Origin: an uncultured Paludibacter sp.
Lineage (GTDB): Bacteria; Bacteroidota; Bacteroidia; Bacteroidales; Paludibacteraceae
Reading direction: 5' to 3'
Assembly: GCA_937927845.1 (NCBI GenBank)
Contig: CALFXE010000235.1
Coordinates: forward strand, 62,001-126,000
Length of the DNA: 64,000 bases
Position 1 is the first letter of the stretch, and every line of letters starts with the position of its first letter. This document shows, piece after piece, positions 1-8,564 of this stretch. A program made the translations under genes and the position numbers. Below the pieces are notes generated by a model. It saw only the letters and a program-made list of their open reading frames with translations. It was not told where the DNA came from and searched no databases.

Positions 1-2436
1 AAAACTTTAACAGGAGTAAAATGGAGTAGTGAAGATTGGACAATTACCAAAACGGAAATTTCTGCACGTTTCCTAATAGATGGTGCGAGCGTAGCTAATG
101 ATAAGATTGCAATTAAATATGGCACATCAACTAACAATCTGACATCCATCAATTTTTCAAAAAACACTAATAATACTTATTCGTCAGAACTAATAAATAA
201 TCTACAACCAAATACAAATTATATATTTCAGTTAGAAGTTCAAATAGGAAATCGGACTGATGTAATAACTAAAAACGTAAAAACTCTTTCTGATTATAGT
301 AGTTTTGTTACCGATCCCACAACTAAGAAGGTGCAAAACACAATAGAATGGGATAAAACAAAAACTTTGAAGCAAATATCGCCTGTAGGCTTACAAGCCG
401 AATATCCGAGAATAATCAGGGTTAGTAAGGATACTCTCCTTTGTTCTTATCATGGTGGAAATGATAATGATTACTGGATTAATATTTATCTGCAAAAAAG
501 TTATGATAACGGAAAGACTTGGACTAATCCGACTAAATTATTAGATAAGGAAAATTCAAGTTTCGGTCAGTCGTATTGGCGGTTTGTAAATCCAGAAATG
601 ATTAAACTTCAGAATGGTTGGATTGTAATGTCTTTTGTTGGAAATGGCAAACCTGAAACCAATGAAAACTGTCATGTTATGGTTATTATTTCTAAGGATA
701 ATGGTGAAACATGGAGCGATCCTAAAATTGTTGGTAGAGGTAGAACATGGGAGCCTATGGTAGTGCAATTGCCAAATGGCGAATTGGAGTTGTTGGTTGC
801 CAGTGAAGCCGCTTGGTGGGGCGGGTCGACTATTCACCAGGAGATACTTTGCTCTCGTTCAACCGATAATGGGGAAACATGGACTGCATTTAAACGAGCA
901 GCTTATTCCCCTAATCGTAGAGATGGAATGCCGGTAGCAACTGTTATGCAAGGTAACAAAGGAGTTTTATTTGCTATCGAAATTGTGAATGATCAAGGTT
1001 GGGGTTCTCCTACTTTAGTCAAACGAGACTTAAACGGTGAATGGGATGCAAATCCTTGGTCGGGTTCAGATACATCGAGGCGTTGGAGAGCTAATATGGG
1101 TGCACATGGTGGAGCGCCTTATATTCTTCAACTACCAACCGGTGAAATTGTAGTCTCAGCTCATTCACATGGTGGGGCAATATGGCAAACAAGTACGCCA
1201 ACTATTGTAATTGGTGATAATAATGGTAAAAATTTTACATCTCCTGTTAAGCCTATTACCAATCTACCTACTAATCAGGGTTTATATTATAACTCTATGT
1301 TCTTAAAAGATAATGAAACTGTCTGGTTGGTTATGACACATTCTACATACGATGGAACAAAGCGAGTTAAAGGTGAAATCAGATATTTAGAAGGCAAGAT
1401 TGTATCTGCAGAAACAGATAAGGCTCTAACACTTACAAACTTAAAGAAGATATCCCGTGTAACAGGAAAATCATTAGAGGGAGAAAATCTTCCTAATCCT
1501 AATAATACTCATATTTTGTACGGACTGTCTTGCACTGATTTGGGTGTTATATGGGAGATTGAGCCTGGTAAGGTAGGTCTGTTTTTTGGAGATTCATTCG
1601 GTGGTGACTTTGTAGTTGGTCCTGATGGCGGACCGAATAATGGTAACGACTGGCGTTCAAATGTACTTGCATTTTCAGAAAATACAACTTTGAATAACGG
1701 TATAATCTTTTCAGGTATGGCTTTAGATCCATATAATTCCCGAAGAGCAAGAGAGATAATTCCAAGATGGGGATATAAATCATTTACATCAATACCAACA
1801 GCTGCAATTGAAGTTAAAGGTGTACAATATGTGCATTTCATGAACTTTCAGGTGATGGGAGGAGATGAACATCTGAACTATTCCAGTCTTTATCGCTCTG
1901 TAAATAAGGGTTTATCATGGATATCATGTGAAAGCAAAGTGAAATTTCCTGCTAATAGCTATTTTGGTCAAATTGGCTATGCCAAACGCGATGGTTATGT
2001 TTATATGGTTGGAACTCCGATAGGTAGATCAGGTAGTGCACGTTTAGCCAGATTTCTTGAGGAGGATATCTTGAGTTATAATAATTACGAATATTGGAAT
2101 GGTAGCTTACAAAGATGGATTAAAGGCAATGAATCACAGGCTACTGTAATATTAGATGGTACAGTTGGTGAATTATCGGTGATGTATCTTGAACAGCATA
2201 AAAAATGGATTGTACTTTATTTTGATTCAGATAGATATGCAATTTGTTATAGAACAGCTAAAGAATTAAATGGAGCTTGGTCGGCAGAACGTACATTAGC
2301 AATCGGAAGAGCATATCCTCAGTTGTATGGTTCGTATATGCATCCTCATACGAATAATGGTGCTAATATATACTTTACTATGTCGCAATGGCAACCATAT
2401 AATGTGTTTTTAATGCGTGCAGATATAACGTTGTAA
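1..2436 (+). CDS. Asp-box propeller (GH33/GH93-like) fused to DUF4185 domain, 5' end outside window
   Basis: The reading frame is open from base 1, so the GTG at 331 is not a real start and the gene begins upstream. Bases 1-300 encode a fibronectin-III-like segment (LQPNTNYIFQLEV). From about 360 to 1400 comes a sialidase-fold propeller with Asp boxes SYDNGKTW (near 499), SKDNGETW and STDNGETW, and the family-like stretches EYPRIIR, WEPMVVQLPNGE and RDGMPV. These recall GH93 exo-arabinanases as much as GH33 sialidases. From about 1500 to the end is a DUF4185 domain: TDLGV, FFGDSFGG, WRSNVLAF, SIPTAAIEV, GELSVMYL. From memory, some DUF4185 proteins have been shown to be endo-D-arabinanases (GH183). 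The ribulokinase two genes downstream fits an arabinan substrate. The propeller and DUF4185 calls are good; the substrate is inferred. No sorting domain follows DUF4185. Confidence 0.8.
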   Translation, partial: KTLTGVKWSSEDWTITKTEISARFLIDGASVANDKIAIKYGTSTNNLTSINFSKNTNNTYSSELINNLQPNTNYIFQLEVQIGNRTDVITKNVKTLSDYSSFVTDPTTKKVQNTIEWDKTKTLKQISPVGLQAEYPRIIRVSKDTLLCSYHGGNDNDYWINIYLQKSYDNGKTWTNPTKLLDKENSSFGQSYWRFVNPEMIKLQNGWIVMSFVGNGKPETNENCHVMVIISKDNGETWSDPKIVGRGRTWEPMVVQLPNGELELLVASEAAWWGGSTIHQEILCSRSTDNGETWTAFKRAAYSPNRRDGMPVATVMQGNKGVLFAIEIVNDQGWGSPTLVKRDLNGEWDANPWSGSDTSRRWRANMGAHGGAPYILQLPTGEIVVSAHSHGGAIWQTSTPTIVIGDNNGKNFTSPVKPITNLPTNQGLYYNSMFLKDNETVWLVMTHSTYDGTKRVKGEIRYLEGKIVSAETDKALTLTNLKKISRVTGKSLEGENLPNPNNTHILYGLSCTDLGVIWEIEPGKVGLFFGDSFGGDFVVGPDGGPNNGNDWRSNVLAFSENTTLNNGIIFSGMALDPYNSRRAREIIPRWGYKSFTSIPTAAIEVKGVQYVHFMNFQVMGGDEHLNYSSLYRSVNKGLSWISCESKVKFPANSYFGQIGYAKRDGYVYMVGTPIGRSGSARLARFLEEDILSYNNYEYWNGSLQRWIKGNESQATVILDGTVGELSVMYLEQHKKWIVLYFDSDRYAICYRTAKELNGAWSAERTLAIGRAYPQLYGSYMHPHTNNGANIYFTMSQWQPYNVFLMRADITL

Positions 2437-2449
2437 AAGGTAAAAAACA

Positions 2450-3511
2450 ATGAAAATCGTAAAAATATCAATAATTGTTATTTTAATGTCCGTTACTTTT
2501 GCGGTTTTTCCTCAAAGTGGTAATGTGTCTCTTAGACAACTGTCGCCTCCGGATACTGTTGGTAGTTGGATATTACCTGCTCAAGGCAGTGCAGCTATTC
2601 CTTTGTGGGGACATAAAAATGGTATCAGGTTAGGTATTGCCCCAACACCCGGTCCGCGTGGTTTGATTAGGATTTTCTGTCCCTATCTTGGATTAGCTCA
2701 TGATGAAGTAATGAATTTTATTGCTTTAGAACCTGTTCCTTATGGAGCAATAGATAGAGGTTATTCAGAATTAGAGAAGAGCAGTTTGGATAAAGGTAAA
2801 AATGGTAAAAGATTTTGGAGTGCAAATGACTCCCTAAGTATTAATCCGCAAGATGAAAGATTTCCGGCGCGTGGTGTAATTTCAAAAATTGGAGGAGAAG
2901 AAGTGCTTACATTCTTTGTGTTTTCTGAAGAATTTGATAATGGAGCTAAAGTTTATGTGAAGATTAGATTGTTCGAAAGCCGTCCATATGAATTTGAAAT
3001 ATCAGCTTATACATATAGTGGGTCTGTCGATTTAGAGTCTTTTGTGCTGACTGCAACAATGGGAAATAAGGCACGACTTCGTAACTTAATTCTCAGAGAT
3101 ACAACAATAAACTCTTTAGAATTATGGTCAACATATAAGGATATTCATTTTACGGCAAGAACTCCAATATCTGTGAATGATATGATAGTCAATGAAAAAG
3201 GTCAGACATATTTTATAGCAACGCCCGATGAAAAAGATTATTCAAAAGCAGAATATTATCCCGGAACACGGTCACATTGGCGTTATTATGGCAAGCATGC
3301 AATTCAATATTGGATTAAAGAACAAGCTACAGAAAGCTTAACAGGCATAGTGACAGGTAGATACGCATATTGGGCAAGTAAAGATCCAATTCCCGGAGGC
3401 ATATCGATTGAAAATTTCGAGTTAAATGAACCCTTTATAGAAGGACATAAATATATTTTCGGGATTTCTCCTGAAAATTTAGATGATTTTTTAAGAAACA
3501 TTGCGAAATAA
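2450..3511 (+). CDS. secreted protein of unknown function
   Basis: Not recognised. The 353-residue product opens with a signal peptide (residues 1-22, cleavage after VFPQ). The rest looks all-beta and soluble, with no membrane segment, lipobox or T9SS tail. Notable stretches that may mark the family are SWILPAQGSAAIPLWG, RGLIRIFCPYLG, NFIALEPVPYG, RGYSELEKS and SHWRYYGKHAIQYW, all rich in aromatics. It starts 13 bases after the propeller/DUF4185 gene and ends 12 bases before the ribulokinase start, so the three form one transcription unit. A role in the same glycan breakdown (lyase, glycosidase or binding protein) is guilt by association only. Confidence 0.7.
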   Translation: MKIVKISIIVILMSVTFAVFPQSGNVSLRQLSPPDTVGSWILPAQGSAAIPLWGHKNGIRLGIAPTPGPRGLIRIFCPYLGLAHDEVMNFIALEPVPYGAIDRGYSELEKSSLDKGKNGKRFWSANDSLSINPQDERFPARGVISKIGGEEVLTFFVFSEEFDNGAKVYVKIRLFESRPYEFEISAYTYSGSVDLESFVLTATMGNKARLRNLILRDTTINSLELWSTYKDIHFTARTPISVNDMIVNEKGQTYFIATPDEKDYSKAEYYPGTRSHWRYYGKHAIQYWIKEQATESLTGIVTGRYAYWASKDPIPGGISIENFELNEPFIEGHKYIFGISPENLDDFLRNIAK

Positions 3512-3523
3512 AATTATATAATT

Positions 3524-5194
3524 ATGGGACAACATACAAGTTTGGTAATCGGTATTGATTACGGATCAGATTCAGTAAGATCACTTTTAGTAGATGCTAT
3601 TACAGGGGAAGAATTGGCAGTTTCAGTTTTTGAATATCCGCGCTGGAAGAAAAAAATGTATTGTGATGAGTCGAAAAATCAATTCAGGCAACATCCTTTA
3701 GATTATATTGAAGGTTTAGAATATACCGTAAAAGATATACTTAGTCAACAAGCAATAATTGCGCAAAACGTAAAAGCCATAACTTTTGATACTACAGGCT
3801 CCACTCCTGCACCTGTCAATGAGAAATGCGTACCATTGGCACTGTTACCTGAGTTTGCCGATAATCCTGACGCTATGTTTGTGTTATGGAAAGATCACAC
3901 AGCAATACAGGAAGCTGAAGATATTAATACCTTAAGTCGAACTTGGGGAGGAGTTGATTTTACAAAATATTCAGGAGGTATTTATTCCTCAGAATGGTTT
4001 TGGGCAAAAGCATTACATATTACTCGTAAAAATGAAAGCGTAAGTAATTCCGCATATTCGTGGATTGAGCATACAGATTGGATGACTGCATTGTTGACGG
4101 GGCAAGACAATCCTGCTAAAATAAAAAGAAACAGATGTGCGGCAGGACATAAAGCTATGTGGCATACAGAATGGGGAGGATTTCCTTCAGCAGATTTCCT
4201 TGGCAGGTTAAATTCTAATTTGGCTAAAGTTAGATTGACACTTAATGATGAGACACTTACATGCGATACATCTCAAGGTGTAATTAATAAAGAATGGGCG
4301 CAGCGTTTAGGATTACCGGAAACTACTTTGATAGGAACTTCAGCTTTGGATGCTCATATGGGAGCTATTGGCGGTGAAATTAAACCATATCATTTAAGTA
4401 AGGTTGTTGGAACATCAACTTGCGATATGCTCACAGTTCCATCTGAAGAAATGCAGGGAGTTTTCGTCAAAGGTATTTCTGGACAAGTTGATGGTTCGAT
4501 TACTCCGGGTATGGAAGGATTAGAAGCCGGTCAATCAGCTTTCGGAGATATTTATGCATGGTTTAAAGATATTTTGATGTGGCCTATAGATAATGTACTT
4601 GATAATTTTAAAGATATCGATGATAAACAAAAAGCAGCATTAGTTAAAAAAATGTCATCTTCTATAATTGTTAAACTTACCGAAGAAGCAGAAAAAATAC
4701 CTGTTGGCGTATCCGGTGTGATAGCTTTAGATTGGATGAATGGAAGGCGCACACCCGATGCAAATCAAAATCTGAAAGGTGCAATAGCAGGTTTGACGAT
4801 TGGCACTAAAGCACCTCAGATTTTTAGAGCTTTGGTTGAAGCAACAGCTTATGGTTCAAGAGCTATTATGGAGAGATTTTTAAGTGAAGGAATTCGTGTC
4901 GATGAAGTTGTTGCATTAGGAGGCGTTGCGAAAAAGTCGCCATTCGTAATGCAAACCTTAGCTGATGTACTTAATCGTCCGATTAAAGTTGCAGCATCGG
5001 AGCAAACCTGTGCACTTGGAGCAGCAATGTGTGCAGCGGTTGTAGCCGATATATACGACAATATCGAAGTAGCCCAAGATGTTATCGGCAAAGGCTTCGA
5101 CAAGGAATATTTTCCCAACGAAGCAAACAGTAAGCTATACAATGAGTTATACGAACAATACCTAACTTTTGGAGAATTCGTAGAAGAATATTAA
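3524..5194 (+). CDS. araB: FGGY-family ribulokinase
   Basis: Cytoplasmic sugar kinase of 556 residues, the usual AraB length. It would phosphorylate ribulose to ribulose 5-phosphate, feeding arabinose into the pentose phosphate pathway. The N-terminal phosphate-binding motif IGIDYGSDSVRSLLVD (about residues 9-24), the AraB-type stretches WKDHTA and YSSEWFWAK, GTSTCDM in the middle, and the C-terminal ALGGVAKKSPF and ALGAAMCAA segments fit the FGGY fold. No araA or araD is in view; they may lie upstream of the window. FGGY ribulokinases differ in accepting L- or D-ribulose, so a D-arabinose route is also possible given the DUF4185 neighbour. Its stop codon abuts, with no gap, the stop codon of the convergent amidase gene, so there is no room for a separate terminator. 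Confidence 0.9.
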   Translation: MGQHTSLVIGIDYGSDSVRSLLVDAITGEELAVSVFEYPRWKKKMYCDESKNQFRQHPLDYIEGLEYTVKDILSQQAIIAQNVKAITFDTTGSTPAPVNEKCVPLALLPEFADNPDAMFVLWKDHTAIQEAEDINTLSRTWGGVDFTKYSGGIYSSEWFWAKALHITRKNESVSNSAYSWIEHTDWMTALLTGQDNPAKIKRNRCAAGHKAMWHTEWGGFPSADFLGRLNSNLAKVRLTLNDETLTCDTSQGVINKEWAQRLGLPETTLIGTSALDAHMGAIGGEIKPYHLSKVVGTSTCDMLTVPSEEMQGVFVKGISGQVDGSITPGMEGLEAGQSAFGDIYAWFKDILMWPIDNVLDNFKDIDDKQKAALVKKMSSSIIVKLTEEAEKIPVGVSGVIALDWMNGRRTPDANQNLKGAIAGLTIGTKAPQIFRALVEATAYGSRAIMERFLSEGIRVDEVVALGGVAKKSPFVMQTLADVLNRPIKVAASEQTCALGAAMCAAVVADIYDNIEVAQDVIGKGFDKEYFPNEANSKLYNELYEQYLTFGEFVEEY

Positions 5195-7621
5195 TTATCT
5201 ATATATCATTATCACCTTACTATACTCTCCTTCTTCGGTGTTGATTTTCAGTAAGTATGTTCCTGTTGTAAATTCAGAAACTACCATCTGATTGTCATTT
5301 ACTGCCTTTAATAAAACACCGTTTAATGTATAAAGTTTTAATAAAGGTGTCGATGTATTGTTATAAGTTACATAAACAATATCCGATACAGGATTTGGGT
5401 ATATTTTAAGTAAATCGTCAATTTTGTTATTTTGCACACCCAAAATAGGCTCTGCATACTGTAATAAATTATCGACAAAGATATCAGTTGATTTTGAAAG
5501 TATACTTTCTTTGCGCTGAACTCTAATGCCTGTTAAGCGGTAAGCAGGTGATTCAGGTACTTGAGCTTCAACAAATTCCCAACCCATAAAATTCAAATCA
5601 CATAGTTTTAGAATTAATATATCTGAAGCTATTTCAGTAGATTGAAAATAGAGTTGTAGTTCGTTGCCCGACATATCACCATAAACATGTAAGCCAAATA
5701 CTCTATTTTGCTCCGTAGTAATTACAGGATCATTCAGTTTAAAAACTGCTGATGCGTAATTATCTGTAAATGACGACTTTAAGTTATAGCTTGAAGAACC
5801 AAATAGTTTATTAGAAGTGCTTCTTTTGAAAGATGTCGAACTAAAGTTATCGCTATTGACTTCATCAAAGGTATATTTGCTATCAACTTCAAAATTGTCT
5901 ATAACTGATTTATCGGTAACTCCAACATTAGTTGCGGTGAAATTAATCTCAATCGGATCAACCAATTTCACTCCTGAAACATCCATAGCATTAGCCCCAA
6001 TATTTATTTTATAGCTACCACCCGGAGTAAGTGCTTCTGTCACTTCAAAATAGATATCGCCATAAGGTTCACTAAGCTTATTTATTTTGACTGAACGAGT
6101 GGCTTTGTCGATTGCTTTACCGGATGAATCATAAACATTAACTTCGTCTCTGACATTAGAGCTATTCAGAGCTTTGTCGAAAATAAAGAAGAAAAGAGGT
6201 TTAGAAGCATTTACTTTCGCCCCATCAAAAGGATAGCTTTCAAGTAATGCCAATCTGTTTCTACTTTTAGTAACGAACTGAAAAACAAAGTCTTCTGTTA
6301 ATGAAATATTATCAGGATGCTTAGCTGTTTTAGCAAGTTTTACTGTATATAGTGTTGATTTCTCTAATGGAAAATCCGGTTTGAAACGTAATCTATACTG
6401 ACTATCTTCAAATGTTAATTTACCCGCTACCTCAGGAGTAATAGAAAAAGCTTCACGTGTGCTTACTTCATCCATATCCCAGTTAAATTCCAAAACTATA
6501 TCGGTAGATGGAATAACGCTATCTGTTAAAACCACATCTGGAGAGTGTTTTATAACTTCCGGCGGTGTATTTCGTATTTTATTCAATTCAAAACTAAGAT
6601 AGTTAATTTCATTTTTCAGAACAGTAATTTCTTTAGTTTGAGAGTAATATCCGTCAGCCTCAGCTTTAATATTATAAACGCCGGGTTGAAGGTCTTTAAA
6701 TACATACACACCATTCCTGTTATTATCAACTGTATATGTTTGATTAGTTTCAACTATGGTTACAGTTGCACCATTCAAAGGCAAAAGCACATCTTTTCCA
6801 TGTTTTGTATATGTGCCGTCTTGAATAAGATTTCGACTGTCTTTAATTGTTCCGGCGATATTTCCTGTTGGTATTTCAGCTTGTTTGAAATATGTACAAA
6901 ATGCTTTCTTAAAATTCCACGACTCAAGCCATTTGTAATCCATATTCATAAGTCGATATGTTTCAGGAATATAGTCGTGCATAGCACCCTCAGAAATCAC
7001 CCCTGGTACTGTCAAACCACGCATAACTCCATATCCATCACTCCAGCCCATATATAGTCGTGCATATGTTTTATCGCCTGAAACATTATAGTTAGCCGCC
7101 GTCCAATTTGTCAATTTATTTTTAATTAGATTTTTAGCTATTTCTGTACTGACATCCCTACTTTCGTTAGATTTTGGAGTCGGGGTAGGATAGATATGTG
7201 TATCTCCGTCAGTTCTTCCTGCGAACAGCATTAATACATAATTGGCAGTTCCGCTACCGGCATTACTGTGAATCGACAACATAAAATCAGACTGAAACTC
7301 GTTTGCCATCTGAACAATCTGAGATAGAGGCAAATCATCTTGCGTGCGATTTTGTGTGCGCGATATTTGGACGGTCGCACCAAGTGTCTCTAACATTGCT
7401 TTCAACTGTAAGCCTTTATCAAGATTACTTTGCGATTCCCAAAAGCCAACATTTGGTCCGACTGATGGAAATAGGGGAGTAGGAATACCTCTGTCATCAC
7501 TATCCCAGCCACCATGACCGGGATTAATGTGGATTTTTATTCCTGTTAAGTCCTGTGCATTTAGAATATTTATACAAAATGCAAATAAGACTAATATACT
7601 AAATCTTAATGATGTTTTCAT
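5195..7621 (-). CDS. secreted N-acetylmuramoyl-L-alanine amidase (Amidase_3) with T9SS sorting domain
   Basis: Zinc amidase that would cut the MurNAc-L-alanine bond and strip stem peptides from peptidoglycan. The signal peptide ends at NAQ (residues 21-23). The catalytic domain spans about 25-245 with the expected zinc ligands H36 (NPGHGG), E62 (FWES) and H118 (LSIHSN), and the catalytic Glu E211 (VISEGA). It is followed by a carboxypeptidase-regulatory-like domain (about 255-345), Ig-like (Big_5-type) domains (about 350-560), a beta-rich stretch, and a T9SS type A tail beginning IYPNPVSD. At 808 residues it is far longer than housekeeping amidases, and the tail implies export to or beyond the cell surface. 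The start codon overlaps the upstream gene's stop as ATGA, implying translational coupling. It is the last gene of the SusC/D-led run. Confidence 0.9.
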   Translation of the reverse strand: MKTSLRFSILVLFAFCINILNAQDLTGIKIHINPGHGGWDSDDRGIPTPLFPSVGPNVGFWESQSNLDKGLQLKAMLETLGATVQISRTQNRTQDDLPLSQIVQMANEFQSDFMLSIHSNAGSGTANYVLMLFAGRTDGDTHIYPTPTPKSNESRDVSTEIAKNLIKNKLTNWTAANYNVSGDKTYARLYMGWSDGYGVMRGLTVPGVISEGAMHDYIPETYRLMNMDYKWLESWNFKKAFCTYFKQAEIPTGNIAGTIKDSRNLIQDGTYTKHGKDVLLPLNGATVTIVETNQTYTVDNNRNGVYVFKDLQPGVYNIKAEADGYYSQTKEITVLKNEINYLSFELNKIRNTPPEVIKHSPDVVLTDSVIPSTDIVLEFNWDMDEVSTREAFSITPEVAGKLTFEDSQYRLRFKPDFPLEKSTLYTVKLAKTAKHPDNISLTEDFVFQFVTKSRNRLALLESYPFDGAKVNASKPLFFFIFDKALNSSNVRDEVNVYDSSGKAIDKATRSVKINKLSEPYGDIYFEVTEALTPGGSYKINIGANAMDVSGVKLVDPIEINFTATNVGVTDKSVIDNFEVDSKYTFDEVNSDNFSSTSFKRSTSNKLFGSSSYNLKSSFTDNYASAVFKLNDPVITTEQNRVFGLHVYGDMSGNELQLYFQSTEIASDILILKLCDLNFMGWEFVEAQVPESPAYRLTGIRVQRKESILSKSTDIFVDNLLQYAEPILGVQNNKIDDLLKIYPNPVSDIVYVTYNNTSTPLLKLYTLNGVLLKAVNDNQMVVSEFTTGTYLLKINTEEGEYSKVIMIYR

Positions 7622-8520
7622 TTCACTCTCACTTCTACGATAAAAATTTTCCCATCAATAGCATTGAATGCTACTTTTCCTGCTTTTGATGATGCGGTTG
7701 GGTACATTGAAATTTGTTTCGGATCGCTTAATACCTTCTCTGTTTTACCATCAACACTCTTCATTATAATTTTCGATTCGGTAACATAATCTCCATTGTC
7801 TTTATCTTGCATACCTACAACAAAATTATTGTCATACCATGTTGGTGCATTCAAATAACCTAACTTAGCAGTGATTTTTCCATCTAAATCACAAACATAT
7901 GCACCTTCGCCGGCAGCAGTAAATAAGATACTTTTGCCATCGGGCGACAAAGATGCCCAGATATAGCCATTAGCACCTTCTATCGGATTGAGTTTTTGAA
8001 TTTTATTGTTACGGTAGATAAAAAGATTACTGCCATCGCTCCATACATAATCGGGTACAGGAGCCTGAGTTTTTCCTATGGTTGCTTTTAATAACTTATT
8101 GTTGGCATGCACAACTATACCGTTTTCATACGATTGAGGCTGCCTTACATTTCGTTGTGGAGCTAATAAAACCAAGTCTTTTTTTGTAGCAAATTCGTAA
8201 CTTTTTACACCCTCATTACGTAATCTTTCTTGGTAAACAATGTTTTTATAAAAAATCTTATCATTGCTTTTGCTGAAAACAGGTTGAAATCCTGCACCTG
8301 CATCTTCTGTTATCTTAATAACTGATTTATTTGCTAATTTATATACATTCAATCCGACATAAGAATCGCCTGAAAATGCAAGCATAGTACCATCGCTGTT
8401 AAACTGAGGATGAAATCCGGATTGAACATCAATAGAATAAGTTTTTTCTATAGTAATCGACTGAGCCATTACCAATAATGAAGTCAACATCAAAATGTTG
8501 ATTAATAGCATCTTTTTCAT
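7618..8520 (-). CDS. exported PD40/TolB-like beta-propeller protein
   Basis: A longer frame opens at 8559, but the ATG at 8520 gives a clean start: MKKMLLINIL followed by a hydrophobic core and cleavage after VMAQ. The mature protein (about 280 residues) is a repetitive beta-propeller with PD40/WD40-like blades: HPQFNSDGTMLAFSGD, QPVFSKSNDKIFY, WASLSPDGKSILFT. No catalytic motif is visible. Such propellers usually bind ligands or scaffold partner enzymes. It sits between the NAGPA glycosidase and the amidase, and its stop overlaps the amidase start by 4 bases, so the two are almost certainly co-translated. A function as a binding partner of cell-wall fragments is inferred from position only. 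Confidence 0.75.
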   Translation of the reverse strand: MKKMLLINILMLTSLLVMAQSITIEKTYSIDVQSGFHPQFNSDGTMLAFSGDSYVGLNVYKLANKSVIKITEDAGAGFQPVFSKSNDKIFYKNIVYQERLRNEGVKSYEFATKKDLVLLAPQRNVRQPQSYENGIVVHANNKLLKATIGKTQAPVPDYVWSDGSNLFIYRNNKIQKLNPIEGANGYIWASLSPDGKSILFTAAGEGAYVCDLDGKITAKLGYLNAPTWYDNNFVVGMQDKDNGDYVTESKIIMKSVDGKTEKVLSDPKQISMYPTASSKAGKVAFNAIDGKIFIVEVRVK

Positions 8521-8564
8521 ACGTTTAAATTTTATTTTTGTGTTTTTATAAATATACATTAAAA

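Noticed and set aside
331..333. GTG as the start codon of the propeller/DUF4185 gene
   Set aside because: The frame is open to base 1 and the upstream codons encode a plausible fibronectin-III-like domain; there is no signal peptide at 331.
8521..8559. N-terminal extension of the PD40 protein
   Set aside because: The 13 added residues are basic and AT-derived and would bury the signal peptide that starts at 8520.
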